In this document: piece after piece, positions 1 to 8,589 of the stretch
Position numbering within the stretch: position 1 is the stretch's first letter
Layout of the letters: every line of letters begins with the position of its first letter
Assembly: GCA_018669845.1 (NCBI GenBank)
Contig: JABHSO010000192.1
Span: 1 to 57,731, forward strand
Length of the DNA: 57,731 nucleotides
From: Gammaproteobacteria bacterium
Lineage (GTDB): Bacteria > Pseudomonadota > Gammaproteobacteria > GCA-001735895
Direction: 5' to 3'
Program-made: the position numbers and the translations under genes
The notes under the pieces: model-generated
Database searches by the model: none
The model's input: the letters and a program-made list of their open reading frames with translations, nothing else
Told to the model about the DNA's origin: nothing

Positions 1-35
1 AGGAACACCTGATGCTTTGCCCGTCTCTCGACAGG

Positions 36-70
36 GGCGCAAATTATAGTGAATAACAAAACTCTGTCAA
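36..70 (-). promoter_or_regulatory. Sigma-70 promoter with GC-rich discriminator, rRNA-type
   Basis: On the minus strand the -35 TTGACA (65-70) and -10 TATAAT (43-48) are both perfect and separated by 16 bp. The -10 is followed by a GC-rich discriminator containing GCGCCCC. A 16-bp spacer plus this discriminator is the pattern of stringently controlled rrn P1 promoters. It points left, out of the window, away from the tyrS 3' end. In Pseudomonas a 16S rRNA gene follows tyrS, so the likely target is a rrn operon beyond position 1 (inference). Confidence 0.8.
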
Positions 71-192
71 CACTTAATTCACCTTTTCCTTAATTAATTC
101 TCATCCCTTTCTACTCTCATCAAAACCAGACCCTTAAAGCCTAGCTTTTCACCGAAACTGCAGCTCCTAAAAACCACCGCTTCGTTCAAGCG

Positions 193-227
193 AGCGCGCA
201 TTATGGTCATTTTCTCAGATGAGTCAA
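193..227 (-). promoter_or_regulatory. Second tandem rRNA-type promoter
   Basis: On the minus strand the -35 TTGACT (222-227) and -10 CATAAT (200-205) are again separated by 16 bp, and the discriminator is GCGCGCTCGC. It sits about 157 bp upstream of the promoter at 36-70 and has the same orientation, spacing and discriminator style. Tandem promoters are typical of rrn operons. It lies just past the tyrS stop codon, so it fires from the tyrS 3' flank. Confidence 0.65.
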
Positions 228-243
228 CGCTTTTTTCATTTAT

Positions 244-1443
244 TTATTGAATAGATATTTTGGCAAACTTTCTCTTACCAACCTGAGCCACAACAGTCAC
301 CCCTTTAGCCAGCATTAAATCTCGATCTTCTACCTTTTCACCATCAAGTTTTACCGCTCCCTGTTTAATCATTCTAAAGCTATCAGAAGTACTTCCAGTC
401 AATCCTGCCATCTTCAATAATGCAGCAACACCTAACTCATCCTGCTCAATAGTCAGCACTACTTCTTCCAGGTCATCTGGTATCGCACCTTTTTGAAATC
501 TCTTAATAAAATCTTCCTGTGCTTTTTTAGCTGATTGAGCATCATGAAAACGGGTTAATATTTCTTCCGCTAATAGAAACTTCACATCTCTCGGATTCTT
601 CCCTTGCTCTATCTCTCTCTGAAAGCCTTCAATTTCAGACATAGGACGAAAGCTTAACAATTCAAAGTAGCGCCACATTAATTCATCACTGATCGACATG
701 ATTTTCCCAAACATATCATTTGGAGTATCGGTGATACCTATATAGTTATTTAATGACTTGGACATTTTTTGCACGCCATCCAGTCCTTCCAGTATGGGCA
801 TTGTTAACGCAACCTGAGGTTCCTGCCCATAGGCTTCCTGTAACTGTCGACCCACTAACAGATTAAATTTCTGATCTGTTCCTCCTAATTCCACGTCGGT
901 TTTCATCGCCACTGAATCGTAACCCTGTACTAAAGGATAAAGAAATTCATGAACTGATATTGGGAGCCCGCCTTTATAGCGCTTACTAAAGTCATCACGC
1001 TCCAGCATTCTGGCTACTGTATGTTTAGCCGCTAACTGAATCATATCCGAGGCTTTCATTTCTCCCATCCATTGCGAGTTAAAAAGCACTGTTGTTTTTT
1101 GAGCATCCAGTATTTTAAATACCTGATGTTCATAGGTTGCTGCATTTTCAAGCACATCTTCACGTGTAAGCGCGGGTCTTGTTGCACTTTTTCCTGTCGG
1201 ATCACCGATCATTGCGGTAAAGTCCCCAATCAGGAATTGCACTTCATGACCAAGGTCCTGAAACTGCCTGAGTTTATTAATTAATACGGTATGCCCCAGA
1301 TGTAAATCAGGTGCAGTTGGGTCAAACCCTGCTTTTATTTTTAAGGGTTTACCTCTTTTGAGCTTTTTAATCAGCTCAGATTCCACTAGAATTTCATCAG
1401 CGCCTCTGCGGATTTGCTGCAATGCATCTTCTATAGAGCCCAT
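244..1443 (-). CDS. tyrS: Tyrosyl-tRNA synthetase
   Basis: Cytoplasmic class I aminoacyl-tRNA synthetase that charges tRNA-Tyr with tyrosine using ATP. The HIGH-type signature HLGH is at residues 48-51 and KMSKS at 226-230; the last ~65 residues form an S4-like RNA-binding domain. The canonical KMSKS and length of 399 aa place it with the TyrZ-like bacterial clade rather than the E. coli TyrS type. The start has a GAGGTAA Shine-Dalgarno just upstream. It diverges from the M23 peptidase gene across a 72-bp gap that must hold both promoters. The order with the peptidase and anmK fits other gammaproteobacteria. Confidence 0.97.
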   Translation of the reverse strand: MGSIEDALQQIRRGADEILVESELIKKLKRGKPLKIKAGFDPTAPDLHLGHTVLINKLRQFQDLGHEVQFLIGDFTAMIGDPTGKSATRPALTREDVLENAATYEHQVFKILDAQKTTVLFNSQWMGEMKASDMIQLAAKHTVARMLERDDFSKRYKGGLPISVHEFLYPLVQGYDSVAMKTDVELGGTDQKFNLLVGRQLQEAYGQEPQVALTMPILEGLDGVQKMSKSLNNYIGITDTPNDMFGKIMSISDELMWRYFELLSFRPMSEIEGFQREIEQGKNPRDVKFLLAEEILTRFHDAQSAKKAQEDFIKRFQKGAIPDDLEEVVLTIEQDELGVAALLKMAGLTGSTSDSFRMIKQGAVKLDGEKVEDRDLMLAKGVTVVAQVGKRKFAKISIQ

Positions 1444-1515
1444 ATTTACCTCGGATTTTGAAACTATTTATAATTGCCGCCGCTTTTTTAGCCGCCACAA
1501 ACTGAAATTATCTTA

Positions 1516-2916
1516 ATGAGTTACTTAGACCTTGACTTTAAGTCAAGACAAGCCCAGAGACAGCGCCCGCCTCAACATAAAGCTAAAGCGCCTATCCATT
1601 TAAATCGAATTATTAGAGGCTTTACCGCTCTCATCACATTGATTGCCTCAGTTTACCTGATTCTTTCCTTTTTGCCTGACAGTTCAGCAAAGGTCGGGGA
1701 TTCTAACCTCAAGCTTCAACGATTACACTATTCTGTTTTACTGCCCGGTAAAACCAGCACTGAAATATCACAACCTTCAGTAAGCGAAGAAGTTGATGCC
1801 CAACCTGAATCACAATGGAAAACCATACAGGTAAAAGCTGGAGATACACTTGCCTCCATCTTTTCAAATGCTGGATTAAGTGCCAGCACGACACACCAGG
1901 TCGTGCAGCTTAACAAACAAACCAAAAAACTCAGCAAAATTCGTCCCGGACAAAACATTTCAATACTTCAAGATTCAGAGGGAACATTAATAAACCTTAA
2001 GTATATGCCCAGCCTCACGCAAACTCTGGTCATCAAACGACAACAGGATAAAAAATTAACCAGTGAGCTATTACACCATCCTCTAGACCCCATTCCTGTC
2101 TTTAAATCAGGAGAAATAACATCCTCTCTTTTTCTGGCTGCTGAAAAAAGCAATATTCCTGAAAGCGTTATTATGGAGTTAGCAGGCATTTTTGGATGGG
2201 ATATAGATTTTGCACTGGATATTCGCAAGGGCGATCAATTTGCTGTTGTGTACAACGAGCTTTTTAAAGATGGCGAAAAAATACGTAACGGAAGAATCCT
2301 GTCTGCCGAATTCATTAATCAGGGCAAACAGTATAAAGCAGTTTATTACACCGACCCAAAAGGAGAAAGCAGCTATTACTCTCCCGACGGGAAAAGCATG
2401 CGTAAGGCATTCCTTCGCAGTCCAGTAAAATTTTCTCGCATTAGTTCTCGCTTTAAACGCAACAGAAAACACCCGGTATTATCGAAAACCCGCGCTCATA
2501 AAGGCGTAGATTACGCAGCATCACGTGGCACCCCTATTCGAGCATCAGGTGATGGCAAAATAAAATACAAAGGAACCAAAGGCGGATATGGCAAAACCAT
2601 TTATATCCAGCATGGCGGTAAATACACCACCGTTTATGCACATATGTCCCGATATGCACGCGGATCCCGAAAAGGAAAACGAGTAAAGCAAGGACAGATC
2701 ATTGGTTATGTCGGCAGCACCGGACTGGCCACCGGCCCTCATTTACATTATGAATTTCGAGTCCATGGAGTTCACCGCAACCCATTGACGGTTAAATTAC
2801 CCGCTGCCGAACCTATTGATAAGGCTTACAGAGCTCACTTCAAGAAAGAAACACGAACATTTTTGTCCATGTTAAATTTGATGGATGAGAAAAAAGTAGC
2901 TCAGGTAACTCAATGA
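1516..2916 (+). CDS. mepM: M23 family peptidoglycan DD-endopeptidase (MepM-like)
   Basis: Membrane-anchored periplasmic zinc peptidase that cuts peptide cross-links in peptidoglycan, allowing wall growth. A basic N-terminus precedes one membrane segment at about residues 35-53. A LysM/OapA-like module lies around 101-150. The M23 domain has metal ligands H328 and D332 (HKGVD), H376 (YAHM) and the HLHYE motif with H411. At 466 aa it has the usual MepM-type length. Its stop overlaps the anmK start (ATGA), so the two are translationally coupled and pair wall cleavage with muropeptide recycling. No good Shine-Dalgarno is visible before the ATG. Confidence 0.93.
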   Translation: MSYLDLDFKSRQAQRQRPPQHKAKAPIHLNRIIRGFTALITLIASVYLILSFLPDSSAKVGDSNLKLQRLHYSVLLPGKTSTEISQPSVSEEVDAQPESQWKTIQVKAGDTLASIFSNAGLSASTTHQVVQLNKQTKKLSKIRPGQNISILQDSEGTLINLKYMPSLTQTLVIKRQQDKKLTSELLHHPLDPIPVFKSGEITSSLFLAAEKSNIPESVIMELAGIFGWDIDFALDIRKGDQFAVVYNELFKDGEKIRNGRILSAEFINQGKQYKAVYYTDPKGESSYYSPDGKSMRKAFLRSPVKFSRISSRFKRNRKHPVLSKTRAHKGVDYAASRGTPIRASGDGKIKYKGTKGGYGKTIYIQHGGKYTTVYAHMSRYARGSRKGKRVKQGQIIGYVGSTGLATGPHLHYEFRVHGVHRNPLTVKLPAAEPIDKAYRAHFKKETRTFLSMLNLMDEKKVAQVTQ

Positions 2917-4043
2917 ACGCATTCGCCCGACAATTATATTTGGGCACTATGAGCGGAACCAGCCTGGACGGGCTGGATATAGTGGCAGTTGAATTTCATG
3001 AAAGTCAGCCAGAATTACTCCACCAGCAAACGATACAGTATCCACCTGAGCTACGATCATTATTACAGCAATTAGCGTTAAACCCCGATGCAACCATAAA
3101 TGAAATGTGCATACTGGATACCCAGTTAGGCAACTTTTATGCTGAAAAAATCAATCATTTTATCGATGAATTTAATATCAATCGACAGGAAATAGTTGCC
3201 CTGGGCTCTCACGGGCAAACCATTCGGCACGATATCCAGCAAAATAATCCCTACACTTTACAGATAGGCGACCCCAATATCATCGCAGCTCAATCCGGAA
3301 TAACCGTGGTAGCTGATTTCCGTCGAAGAGACCTGGCTCTAGGCGGTCAGGGTGCACCACTGGCACCGGCTTTTCATAATCATGCATTTCACTCTGACAA
3401 AACCAATCGAGTCATTATCAACATTGGCGGCATTGCCAATATAACGTATCTGCCAGCCAATAACTCTACACCCATTTGTGGGTTTGACACCGGTCCCGGT
3501 AATACTTTACTAGATAGCCTGAGCCAGCAATTCCTGAATAAAAATTTTGATGAAAGAGGAGAATTTGCCCGAAGCGGTGAAATCCAGACAGCAACGCTGC
3601 AAGAAATTATAGAGCAAGAACCTTATTTCCATAAAAAGCCACCTAAATCAACGGGCACCGACTATTTTTCTCCTGCCTGGCTCAAGCAGTTCCAATTCGA
3701 CTCACTTTCACCCTCTGATATCATGGCGACTCTAGTCGAATTAACAGCCCTTAGCCTGGTCAAAGGAATTCAATACCTTGAAAGCAATATTGATGAATTC
3801 TTTGTTTGCGGGGGCGGCGCACATAACAACTACCTAATGGAACGATTAAGCCACCACCTCAAACCCGGCAAGGTTAAATCGACCATTTCATTGGGCATTC
3901 ACCCGGACTGGGTTGAGGCTATGGCCTTCGCATGGCTTGCCCGACAAACTATAAAACAACTTCCAGGCAACCTTCCATCGGTAACTAGTGCAAAAACACC
4001 CACTATTTTAGGGGGTGTGTATTTTTCACATAGACAGGCCTGA
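2913..4043 (+). CDS. anmK: Anhydro-N-acetylmuramic acid kinase
   Basis: Cytoplasmic kinase of cell-wall recycling: hydrolyses the anhydro bond and phosphorylates anhydroMurNAc to MurNAc-6-phosphate. Sequence hallmarks are the N-terminal phosphate loop GTMSGTSLDGLD, the central INIGGIANITYL strand, GFDTGPGN, and the C-terminal FVCGGGAHN motif. The length (376 aa) is normal. It overlaps the upstream M23 peptidase by 4 bp (ATGA), implying one operon. The downstream MurNAc-6-P etherase (murQ) is not in this window. Confidence 0.97.
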   Translation: MNAFARQLYLGTMSGTSLDGLDIVAVEFHESQPELLHQQTIQYPPELRSLLQQLALNPDATINEMCILDTQLGNFYAEKINHFIDEFNINRQEIVALGSHGQTIRHDIQQNNPYTLQIGDPNIIAAQSGITVVADFRRRDLALGGQGAPLAPAFHNHAFHSDKTNRVIINIGGIANITYLPANNSTPICGFDTGPGNTLLDSLSQQFLNKNFDERGEFARSGEIQTATLQEIIEQEPYFHKKPPKSTGTDYFSPAWLKQFQFDSLSPSDIMATLVELTALSLVKGIQYLESNIDEFFVCGGGAHNNYLMERLSHHLKPGKVKSTISLGIHPDWVEAMAFAWLARQTIKQLPGNLPSVTSAKTPTILGGVYFSHRQA

Positions 4044-4080
4044 TTGTTATGTTAGAATACTAGACCGTTTTAATTTTTAG

Positions 4081-4842
4081 ATGAATATCATGAACTTCAC
4101 AAGGAAGTCCGTTTCCATAACACTCCTGACAGCCGTATTATCCGGGCCTGCCGCAGCAGACTTTGTCGGACTTAATATTGGCGCTAGTCACTGGATGCCA
4201 GACATCACCGGTTCTTTTAGCTCAGGAAATGCTAATTCAATTCAGCTAGATAATGATCTTGGCTACTCTGATCACACATCAACTTCTGTTACCCTTAGTT
4301 TTGAACACCCTATCCCTCTTATTCCTAACGTGAAATATCAGGGTTCAGACCTAAATACCAGTAGTAACTCAACACTGAACACCGATCTGGAGTTCAACAA
4401 TAGAACCTATACCGCTACTTCAAATATAAGCTCTACTTTAGATTTATCTCACAATGATATAGTGCTTTATTATGAATTGCTTGATAACTGGATCAATCTG
4501 GATGTTGGTGTAGACCTGAAAACTTTTGATGGAAAAGTATCAATTAATGGTACTGATGGCATAGAAAGCATCACTGTTGACGAAACAATTCCGATGATTT
4601 ATTTGTCTGCTCGCTTCGATCTTCCTTTAACTGGCTTTTATGTAGGTGCAAATATACAACAGTTAAGTATTGGTGATAATTCAGCTGAGGACACTACTCT
4701 TATGGTTGGTTATGAATCATCTGCCGGGATTGGTATCGAAGGTGGTATCAAAACCTTTTCACTTGAATTAAACGATGCCAGCGATCTAAACACCAATCTG
4801 GAATATGACGGTTTATTCCTTAATGGTTATTTCCACTTTTAA
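4081..4842 (+). CDS. Outer-membrane beta-barrel protein, TIGR04219-like
   Basis: Predicted outer-membrane barrel. Residues 1 to about 26 form a signal peptide ending in PAAA before DFVGLNIG. The rest is rich in alternating polar/hydrophobic strands, and the protein ends in an aromatic residue (GYFHF), the usual signal for barrel assembly. The opening DFVGL-N-GASHWMPD resembles the TIGR04219 family of gammaproteobacterial barrel proteins, whose function is unknown. A second ATG lies three codons in. A possible promoter (TAGACA, 16 bp, TAGAAT) lies at 4031-4058. Transcription ends in the strong terminator at 4855-4905. Confidence 0.75.
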   Translation: MNIMNFTRKSVSITLLTAVLSGPAAADFVGLNIGASHWMPDITGSFSSGNANSIQLDNDLGYSDHTSTSVTLSFEHPIPLIPNVKYQGSDLNTSSNSTLNTDLEFNNRTYTATSNISSTLDLSHNDIVLYYELLDNWINLDVGVDLKTFDGKVSINGTDGIESITVDETIPMIYLSARFDLPLTGFYVGANIQQLSIGDNSAEDTTLMVGYESSAGIGIEGGIKTFSLELNDASDLNTNLEYDGLFLNGYFHF

Positions 4843-4854
4843 GCTAAAGAATAA

Positions 4855-4905
4855 TTTCCCCCATAAAAAAAGGCCTGTCATGCAGGCCTTTTTTTATGGG
4901 GGAAA
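4855..4905. terminator. Bidirectional rho-independent terminator
   Basis: A perfect 23-bp inverted repeat (4855-4877 and 4883-4905) with a 5-base loop. An A7 run in the left arm pairs with a T7 run in the right arm, so either transcript has a U-tract within the stem. It lies exactly between the convergent outer-membrane protein gene and erpA and can serve both. Confidence 0.95.
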
Positions 4906-4915
4906 TGAAAGTTAA

Positions 4916-5308
4916 CTACACTGAAAAAGAGGATCCACAACCACAGGTTGAAGTCGCATTAGGGTTATTAACAACAAACATGGAACCTTCCAGACTTTCC
5001 TTATAGTCTACTTCTGCACCGGATAGATACTCGTAGCTCATTGGGTCAACTACCAGAGTTATTCCGTTATTCTCAATCTCGTGATCACCATCATTCACTT
5101 TTTCATCAAAAGTAAAGCCATACTGGAAACCGGAACAACCTCCACCCTGAACAAATACTCTCAAATTCAGCTCAGGATTACCCTCTTCAGCAATCAGTAT
5201 CGCTGCTTTTTTCGCTGCTGCATCACTAAATTTCAGATCAACGATAGTGGCCGCATTTAGCGGAACACCAAAATCTGCACTAATGTTTACACTAACCATT
5301 TTATTCAC
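4916..5308 (-). CDS. erpA: Iron-sulfur cluster insertion protein ErpA
   Basis: A-type carrier that delivers Fe-S clusters to apoproteins, including isoprenoid-pathway enzymes in E. coli. The three cluster-binding cysteines are present: C58 in GGGCSGF and C122/C124 in the C-terminal CGCG motif. At 130 aa it is slightly long because of about 10 extra N-terminal residues; Met4 is an alternative start. It lies 67 bp downstream of the bactofilin gene and ends in the shared terminator. The order erpA near anmK and argC is conserved in gammaproteobacteria, which separates it from IscA/SufA. Confidence 0.95.
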   Translation of the reverse strand: MNKMVSVNISADFGVPLNAATIVDLKFSDAAAKKAAILIAEEGNPELNLRVFVQGGGCSGFQYGFTFDEKVNDGDHEIENNGITLVVDPMSYEYLSGAEVDYKESLEGSMFVVNNPNATSTCGCGSSFSV

Positions 5309-5375
5309 CAGAAATACTAAATTATGTGACGATATCTTTCCTGACTAAATTAGTCAACTATTACAAGAAAGGGTA

Positions 5376-5807
5376 TTAGGTAGCTGCAGCCTCAGAATCT
5401 ATTTCTTTTTCAGATTTATCTTCTAACTGCTTGGGAGCAATTTTCTCGCTGCTCTCGTGCACCAGCCCACCATTAACTTCAGCACCTATCGCCATTTCGA
5501 TCAGATTATAGTAAACGCTACCATTTATCCGCGACTTAGGCGCAAGCTCTACGCGTACTGAACCAAATACATCTCCTATAATTTCTCCATTCAACACCAT
5601 ATTAGGTACTTTTACTTCCCCTTCAATACTCCCAAACTCACTTAAAATCAACATAGCTTCAGTACCTTCTTCGGCCAGTACATTTCCAATGATTTTGCCA
5701 TCTACATGCAGCCCACCTGAAAATATCAGGTCACCATTTATCACCGTACCCTGCCCGATCAATGTGTCTATTCTTGCTGAATTAAAATTTTTCTTTTTGC
5801 CGAACAT
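5376..5807 (-). CDS. Bactofilin (polymer-forming cytoskeletal protein)
   Basis: Small self-polymerising scaffold protein (143 aa). The N-terminus MFGKKK is followed by the bactofilin right-handed beta-helix, seen as short repeats of the type G-x-h-x-G-D/N-h (INGDLIF, VDGKIIGNV, LNGEIIGDV), from about residue 15 to 120. The last ~25 residues are charged and probably disordered. In other bacteria bactofilins localise wall enzymes or shape factors. The gene abuts the upstream coiled-coil membrane protein gene with no gap, so the two may work together at the membrane (inference). Confidence 0.92.
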   Translation of the reverse strand: MFGKKKNFNSARIDTLIGQGTVINGDLIFSGGLHVDGKIIGNVLAEEGTEAMLILSEFGSIEGEVKVPNMVLNGEIIGDVFGSVRVELAPKSRINGSVYYNLIEMAIGAEVNGGLVHESSEKIAPKQLEDKSEKEIDSEAAAT

Positions 5808-6536
5808 TTAGTTGTTGCCTCCGGACATAGCCTGCGTCCATGAAATCGATTCTGAAAATGGTTTAATCTTTTTTGTAGATGGTTTTATCTTTACTTGAAC
5901 ATCATAGGGTTCAAAAAGATCAGGTAATAGCATATCACCTTCAAACACCTGAAAATATCGAAAAGAAAACTTACTGTCTTTTTCCTTATATTCCTGTTTT
6001 ATTTTCTTTAGACTAAGATCTTTAGATTGCCCATCCTGCTGCCCCTTAATCAAAAGATCAAAGCGTCCTTTAACAAATTTATTGCTTTTGCCTCTTTTCG
6101 ATAACACCAACTTATAATAGTACATACCCAGGTTATTTTTTTTATTAAGCTCAAAAGACTGAATATTTACACCTAGAGAGAGCTGTTCAGGACTAACAAT
6201 ACCCTGGTAAAAAACGAGCTGTTCTTTCATCTCCAGCAATTCTCTCTGCAAAGCGACCTGAGAGCGATTAGCCTTTTCATAAGCATCATGTTCTACTTTA
6301 CTGATACCTTGTAGTTTCGCATTTTTCTTAACTAACGAAGTATTTCGTTGCTCAACCTCGGCAACCCGATTCAACAGCACCTCTTTTTCCAACTTGAGCT
6401 GCCGTAGCTCATAGGACTGATAAGCTCGCCCGACCAGGAACATGATAAAAAGCAATAATAAGACTAATGCAATACCGAGCCAGACTCTCCAGGGGTTATG
6501 CTGGCGAACCTGAAACCCCAAATGAGCCTTGCTCAT
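5808..6536 (-). CDS. Membrane-anchored coiled-coil protein, DUF6776-like
   Basis: Inner-membrane protein of unknown function (242 aa). One membrane segment spans about residues 18-41. A heptad-rich coiled coil follows (about 45-115), and then a beta-rich periplasmic domain to the C-terminus. It overlaps argC by 4 bp (ATGA) and its stop codon abuts the bactofilin start, giving argC-this gene-bactofilin as one unit. Its constant partner is bactofilin rather than arginine synthesis, so a role in envelope scaffolding is the likelier guess. The family match is from recalled gammaproteobacterial homologues of the same layout. Confidence 0.75.
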   Translation of the reverse strand: MSKAHLGFQVRQHNPWRVWLGIALVLLLLFIMFLVGRAYQSYELRQLKLEKEVLLNRVAEVEQRNTSLVKKNAKLQGISKVEHDAYEKANRSQVALQRELLEMKEQLVFYQGIVSPEQLSLGVNIQSFELNKKNNLGMYYYKLVLSKRGKSNKFVKGRFDLLIKGQQDGQSKDLSLKKIKQEYKEKDSKFSFRYFQVFEGDMLLPDLFEPYDVQVKIKPSTKKIKPFSESISWTQAMSGGNN

Positions 6537-7561
6537 GGCATAAAACCTATAGCTGTTAAACCAGCTGTTTCATCCAGAGACATCATCAAGTTCATATTTT
6601 GAATAGCTTGGCCAGCAGCACCCTTGACCAGGTTATCAATAACCGATAACACAACAAGTTTGTTTGAATCCTCAAGGTAATGAACGGCAATTCGACAATC
6701 ATTAGCACCTTTTACCGACCGAGTTTCTGGATGTGCACCCTGAGGCATAACATCAACAAACGGCTCATCAGCATAATAGGATTCGAACAGTGCCTGTACT
6801 TCACTAACATCGGCTATAGCATCGGCATAAACAGTGGTATGAATTCCACGAATCATAGGCATTAAATGTGGAACAAAAACAAGGTCAGCCTGAGAATCAA
6901 TTTGCCTGAGGTTTTGTTTTATCTCAGGATAATGACGGTGTCCAGACACCGCATAAGCTTTTACTGATTCTGACACTTCACACAGTGCCGAACCCAGACT
7001 GGCACTTCTTCCTGCACCACTTACTCCTGATTTACAGTCGGCAATAATGGTGTCTGGCTTTATTAACTTGTTTTGTAGCAGAGGAAGCAACCCTAAAGTA
7101 ACAGCAGTGACGTAACATCCAGGGTTAGCCACTAACTGGGCATTTTTAATCTCTTCACGATTCATTTCAGGCAAACCGTAAATAGCTTTTTCTACGCTGG
7201 AGGGACTGACATGCTCAGTACCATACCATTTGCTCCATACATCTAAATCTTTCAGTCGAAAATCAGCCGCCAGATCAATCACCCTGATTCCAGCATCAAG
7301 AAGCTCTTCTACCTGATGCATGGCAATAGCATTAGGCGTTGCAAAAAATACCAGATCACACTGCTTATAACTTTGAATTGATGGCTCAGTAAATTCCAGA
7401 TCCACCTTTCCACGCAAGTTTGGAAACATCTCGGCAACAGCGGTGCCAGCGTTAGAACGGGACGTAATAACTTTTAAATTTACCATTGGGTGATTAGCTA
7501 ACAGGCGCATTAACTCAACACCGGTATAACCTGTACCACCTATAATGCCTACATTTACCAT
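6533..7561 (-). CDS. argC: N-acetyl-gamma-glutamyl-phosphate reductase
   Basis: Third step of arginine synthesis: NADPH-dependent reduction of N-acetylglutamyl phosphate to the semialdehyde. The nucleotide-binding GGTGYTG motif is at the N-terminus, the catalytic cysteine lies in NPGCYVTAV, and the conserved His in SGHRHYPE. I set the start at the ATG at 7561 (342 aa), which has an AGAG ribosome site and gives the family N-terminus MVNVGIIGG. The frame stays open 22 codons further upstream, but that extension is not family-like. It diverges from the TlpA-like gene. Confidence 0.96.
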   Translation of the reverse strand: MVNVGIIGGTGYTGVELMRLLANHPMVNLKVITSRSNAGTAVAEMFPNLRGKVDLEFTEPSIQSYKQCDLVFFATPNAIAMHQVEELLDAGIRVIDLAADFRLKDLDVWSKWYGTEHVSPSSVEKAIYGLPEMNREEIKNAQLVANPGCYVTAVTLGLLPLLQNKLIKPDTIIADCKSGVSGAGRSASLGSALCEVSESVKAYAVSGHRHYPEIKQNLRQIDSQADLVFVPHLMPMIRGIHTTVYADAIADVSEVQALFESYYADEPFVDVMPQGAHPETRSVKGANDCRIAVHYLEDSNKLVVLSVIDNLVKGAAGQAIQNMNLMMSLDETAGLTAIGFMP

Positions 7562-7643
7562 TTCAATCTCTGATCCAGTGTGTGAAAATAAGCGCTGAAT
7601 TATACATATTGCCTGATAGCCTGACAAAACATCTATTGCTTAA

Positions 7644-8144
7644 ATGCCTAAGAAATTAATCACCTTTTTATTAATTTTGTGTCTTCTCGTTGGCCTGGGG
7701 TTGCTCTACAGGCAACCAGATTATCCAGAACTATCTGATAATTTAGTTTTCCAGCGTATAGATGGAACCAGGCAAACGCTGAAGGAAATTAAAGGTAAAC
7801 CTGTTTTGGTTACTTTCTGGTCACCCAGTTGTGTCATATGCATGCAGGAAGTCGATGAATTAAACCAGCTATACACTCAACTTCAGGGTGGTGAGAAATT
7901 TGATTTACTGGCTCTATCCATGCATTACGATAGACCTGACACAGTAATTCAAAGCAGCACTAAATCGAATATGCTTTATCCCGTCTACCTGGATTTACAA
8001 AATTCATTATCTAAGGCATTTGGAGATGTAGTAGTAACACCCACCAGCTTTTTATTAAACTCTTCGGGTGAAATCATTTATCGACATGTTGGTCGGATAG
8101 ATTTCTCACTCATCAATTTCAAACTTAAAGAACTTATTGGATAG
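7644..8144 (+). CDS. TlpA-family thiol-disulfide protein
   Basis: Periplasmic thioredoxin-fold protein tethered by an N-terminal hydrophobic segment (about residues 4-21). The active-site motif is CVIC in SPSCVICMQE and the cis-proline is in VVTPTSF. It resembles the TlpA/ResA-type reductases that keep cysteines reduced, for instance in cytochrome c maturation. It is followed after 3 bp by hemJ, so the pair is co-transcribed. A link to heme handling is suggested by this neighbour only. Confidence 0.88.
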   Translation: MPKKLITFLLILCLLVGLGLLYRQPDYPELSDNLVFQRIDGTRQTLKEIKGKPVLVTFWSPSCVICMQEVDELNQLYTQLQGGEKFDLLALSMHYDRPDTVIQSSTKSNMLYPVYLDLQNSLSKAFGDVVVTPTSFLLNSSGEIIYRHVGRIDFSLINFKLKELIG

Positions 8145-8147
8145 ATT

Positions 8148-8570
8148 ATGCTCTGGCTTAAAGCTTTACACCTGATGTTTATGGTCGCCTGGTTTGCAGG
8201 TCTTTTTTATTTACCACGTTTATTTGTCAATCATGCAATGACTGATAACCAGGAAACCAGGGAGCACTTCAAGCTCATGGAGCGTAAACTCTATCGTTTC
8301 ACAACACCCTGGATGATATTAACACTGGTATTTGGCACCTGGATGCTGGTTGACTATGCCTGGGCGGCATATGGCTCTATGTTATGGCTGCACATCAAAT
8401 TATTATTGATTGGCATTTTAGTGATTTTCCACTTTTATTGCGGAAAACTGGTGAAGGACTTTGCTAACGACAGCAATACTCGCAGCCACGTTTGGTATAG
8501 GTACTTTAATGAAATACCTGCTGTGATTATGTTTGTAATAATCCCTTTGGCCGTTTTAAAGTCTTTTTAA
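8148..8570 (+). CDS. hemJ: Protoporphyrinogen IX oxidase HemJ
   Basis: Small integral-membrane enzyme (140 aa) that oxidises protoporphyrinogen IX to protoporphyrin IX, the penultimate step of heme synthesis. Four hydrophobic helices are visible. The N-terminal signature WLKALHLMFMVAWFAG carries a conserved His at residue 8, and RKLYRFTTPWM lies in the middle. HemJ replaces HemG or HemY in many proteobacteria. It follows the TlpA-like gene by 3 bp. The distant hemB in this window belongs to the same pathway. Confidence 0.9.
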   Translation: MLWLKALHLMFMVAWFAGLFYLPRLFVNHAMTDNQETREHFKLMERKLYRFTTPWMILTLVFGTWMLVDYAWAAYGSMLWLHIKLLLIGILVIFHFYCGKLVKDFANDSNTRSHVWYRYFNEIPAVIMFVIIPLAVLKSF

Positions 8571-8589
8571 TTTTTACTGAGTCATCAGT

